Origin: Candidatus Magasanikbacteria bacterium CG_4_10_14_0_8_um_filter_42_12
GTDB lineage: Bacteria > Patescibacteriota > Patescibacteriia > Magasanikbacterales > UBA922
Direction: 5' to 3'
Length of the DNA stretch: 12,489 nt
NCBI GenBank assembly: GCA_002784795.1
Contig: PFLZ01000060.1
Span: 1-12,489, forward strand
Below the pieces are notes generated by a model. It was given only the letters and a program-made list of their open reading frames with translations. It did no database searches and was not told the DNA's origin. The translations under genes and the position numbers were made by a program. Positions 11,071-12,489 of this stretch are shown one piece after another (position 1 is the first letter of the stretch; each line of letters opens with the position of its first letter).

Positions 11071-11991
11071 ATGGCTATCAAAGTGATTACACAACAGCAT
11101 CTCACCTGGATCAACATCGACCGCATAGATGAAGAAGCGTTGACCTATCTCAGAACAAATCACAACTTTCATCATCTTGATATTGAAGATATACAGAGCG
11201 AAAGTCAGACACCAAAAGTAGATGCCTACAAAAATTATTTGTTTGTCGTCCTCCAAGTGCCACATTGGCAAGGAAATACAAAAACGATTGTGCCACTTGA
11301 AGTTGACTGTTTTATAGGAGAAAACTTTTTGATTACGATTCAAAATACCAAGGTGAAAGAAATGAAAAATTTCTTTTACAAATGTATGAAGAATAGACAG
11401 ACAAAACGTGAATGGATGAGCAGCACATCTGGATTTTTGTTTTACCACGTACTCGAAGCGCTGTTCCAAAATTCCCGAAGCACCCTCAATAATATCGGCA
11501 AACAAATTTCAAAAATGGAAACTAATGTATTTTCTGGAGAGCGCAATCCAAACATTGTCCAAGAACTCGCCGTCCACAGAAGAAATGTGTTGAGTTTTAG
11601 ACGCATCATCGACCCACAGCGATACGTCATAGCAAATTTGTCACATATGAGAAAACCATTCATGAGTGAAGATTTGAATGTGTACTTTGACAATGTTGTG
11701 GATTACTTGAATAAAATTTGGGTTATCCTAGATACATACCGAGATACGGTGGATGGCTTGCATGTGACGGTAGAATCCCTGATCACACAACGAACCAACA
11801 AAGTGGTCGGGACACTCACGGCCATTTCGGTAGGTCTCTTGCCGCTTACACTGCTCTCAGGTATTTATGGTATGAATATCGACAACCTTCCCTTTGCCCA
11901 TCACCCATTTATGGTCTGGGGGATGTTTGCCATGTTGGCAATCGTGATATTATTAGCACTCTTCATTATGAGAAGAAATAAATGGTTATAA
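11071..11991 (+). CDS. corA: CorA-family divalent metal (Mg2+/Co2+) transporter
   Basis: A 306-residue protein forming, by family, a homopentameric Mg2+ channel in the cytoplasmic membrane. The N-terminal ~245 residues are the cytosolic alpha/beta funnel and long helices (FHHLDIEDIQSESQTPKVDAYKNYLFVVL is a typical opening; the VDCFIGENFLITI strand pair follows). Two membrane helices end the protein: about 248-265 (LTAISVGLLPLTLLSGIYG), closed by the selectivity motif YGMN (266-269), and about 279-300. The periplasmic loop reads IDNLPFAHHP, and the C-terminus MRRNKWL is basic, as usual. The length is normal. It follows the membrane-protein gene by eight bases. No terminator is seen behind it. 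Confidence 0.95.
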   Translation: MAIKVITQQHLTWINIDRIDEEALTYLRTNHNFHHLDIEDIQSESQTPKVDAYKNYLFVVLQVPHWQGNTKTIVPLEVDCFIGENFLITIQNTKVKEMKNFFYKCMKNRQTKREWMSSTSGFLFYHVLEALFQNSRSTLNNIGKQISKMETNVFSGERNPNIVQELAVHRRNVLSFRRIIDPQRYVIANLSHMRKPFMSEDLNVYFDNVVDYLNKIWVILDTYRDTVDGLHVTVESLITQRTNKVVGTLTAISVGLLPLTLLSGIYGMNIDNLPFAHHPFMVWGMFAMLAIVILLALFIMRRNKWL

Positions 11992-12036
11992 TGTACTTAC
12001 CGATATCGGATAATCCTGATTTACTGATATGTTCTT

Positions 12037-12450
12037 ATGGGGAGGGTAGAACTTTTACATGAAAATTTGAGCTACAAAATCCGTGGTATATTGTATACGG
12101 TACACAACTATCTTGGTTCCTATAGAAATGAAAAACAATACTGTGATGCAATTGAATATGGATTTAAGGTAAAAAACATTCCTTATACACGAGAGTATGT
12201 ACTGTCAAAAAGTTTTGAAGGAGAAAGAAAAGGAAGAAACAGAGTCGATTTTTTAGTAGATGATAAAATTATTCTAGAAATAAAAGTAATTCCAAGGATA
12301 TCAAGAAATGAGTACCATCAATGTATGAGATATCTCGTTAGTAGTAATAAAAAATTGTGTTTATTGGTCAATTTTTATCCAGATAATTTGCAAATAAAAC
12401 GCATAATGAAGCTCCCCGCCCCAGAGGGGCGGGGTATCAGTTCTCTATAA
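12037..12450 (+). CDS. GxxExxY-family protein (PD-(D/E)XK-like)
   Basis: A 137-residue protein. The family layout is present: LSYKIRGILYTVHNYLGSYRNEKQYCDAIEYGFKVKNIPYTRE (11-53), a variant of the name motif (GSYRNEKQY instead of GxxExxY), then VDFLVDDKIILEIKV (about 71-85). The Asp, and the Glu and Lys of LEIK, match the catalytic pattern of PD-(D/E)XK nucleases; activity of the family has not been shown to my knowledge. The end HQCMRYLVSSNKKLCLLVNF...LQIKRIMK is also standard. The final 12 residues, LPAPEGRGISSL, are encoded by a GC hairpin and appear added. ATG 12037 is the longest start; GGGGAGGG lies inside it, so a TTG at 12067 is a possible alternative. Such genes are frequent, often multicopy, in Patescibacteria and in some cyanobacteria. 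Confidence 0.85.
   Translation: MGRVELLHENLSYKIRGILYTVHNYLGSYRNEKQYCDAIEYGFKVKNIPYTREYVLSKSFEGERKGRNRVDFLVDDKIILEIKVIPRISRNEYHQCMRYLVSSNKKLCLLVNFYPDNLQIKRIMKLPAPEGRGISSL
12414..12434. repeat. Perfect GC hairpin overlapping the 3' end of the GxxExxY gene
   Basis: CCCCGCCCC and GGGGCGGGG form a 9-bp perfect stem around AGA. It is within the reading frame, has no T-run behind it on either strand, and so looks like a dispersed palindromic repeat rather than a terminator. The 39 bases after the stop codon at 12450 show no further feature. Confidence 0.7.
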
Positions 12451-12489
12451 CAACCGTAATTGGTGACTGCTATGGAGTTCTGTATACTC

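Overview
The window looks like a piece of a Patescibacteria (Candidate Phyla Radiation) chromosome. This is an inference from several features: compact, mostly short genes; AT-leaning core genes that start with almost no Shine-Dalgarno sequence; a GxxExxY protein; a RAYT-type transposase tail; and many small palindromic repeats. The genetic code looks standard, since TGA is used as a stop at 2449-2451. The exact lineage cannot be read from the sequence.

Layout. 1-600: the C-terminal end of a REP-associated tyrosine transposase, then a 71-residue SWIM zinc-finger gene bracketed by two identical 36-bp palindromic repeats. 600-1680: a YecM-family protein on + and a RelE/ParE toxin with Phd/YefM antitoxin operon on -. 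1727-2901: two GC-rich, autonomous minus-strand units, each with its own consensus promoter, strong SD, small tail-anchored protein, putative 3' pseudoknot and terminator. The two proteins are paralogous. 2921-3439: a Bcp/PrxQ peroxiredoxin. 3443-3802: a third GC-rich minus-strand unit encoding an unrecognised small protein. 3818-5826: an ABC-F ATPase plus a SlyD-like FKBP isomerase in one operon. 5881-6723: a palindromic element, a promoter and a lipoprotein with an Ig/FN3-like domain and a Thr/Glu-rich tail. 6729-10363: uvrB and a beta-CASP metallo-beta-lactamase RNase on -. 10357-11991: a single-pass membrane protein plus a CorA-type metal channel on +. 12037-12450: a GxxExxY protein whose 3' end runs into a perfect GC hairpin. 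No gene-free stretch exceeds 300 bases.

The core genes are household functions: ribosome/translation ATPase, chaperone, peroxide defence, nucleotide excision repair, RNA processing and Mg2+ transport. They are interleaved with accessory material (transposase relic, TA operon, orphan cassettes and REP-like palindromes). The part most worth a second look is the duplicated promoter-gene-pseudoknot-terminator unit at 1727-2901. There the two copies keep the same 3' folding topology with different, compensating sequences. A 20-bp palindrome sitting in frame inside uvrB is the second. GC statements are by eye, not computed.
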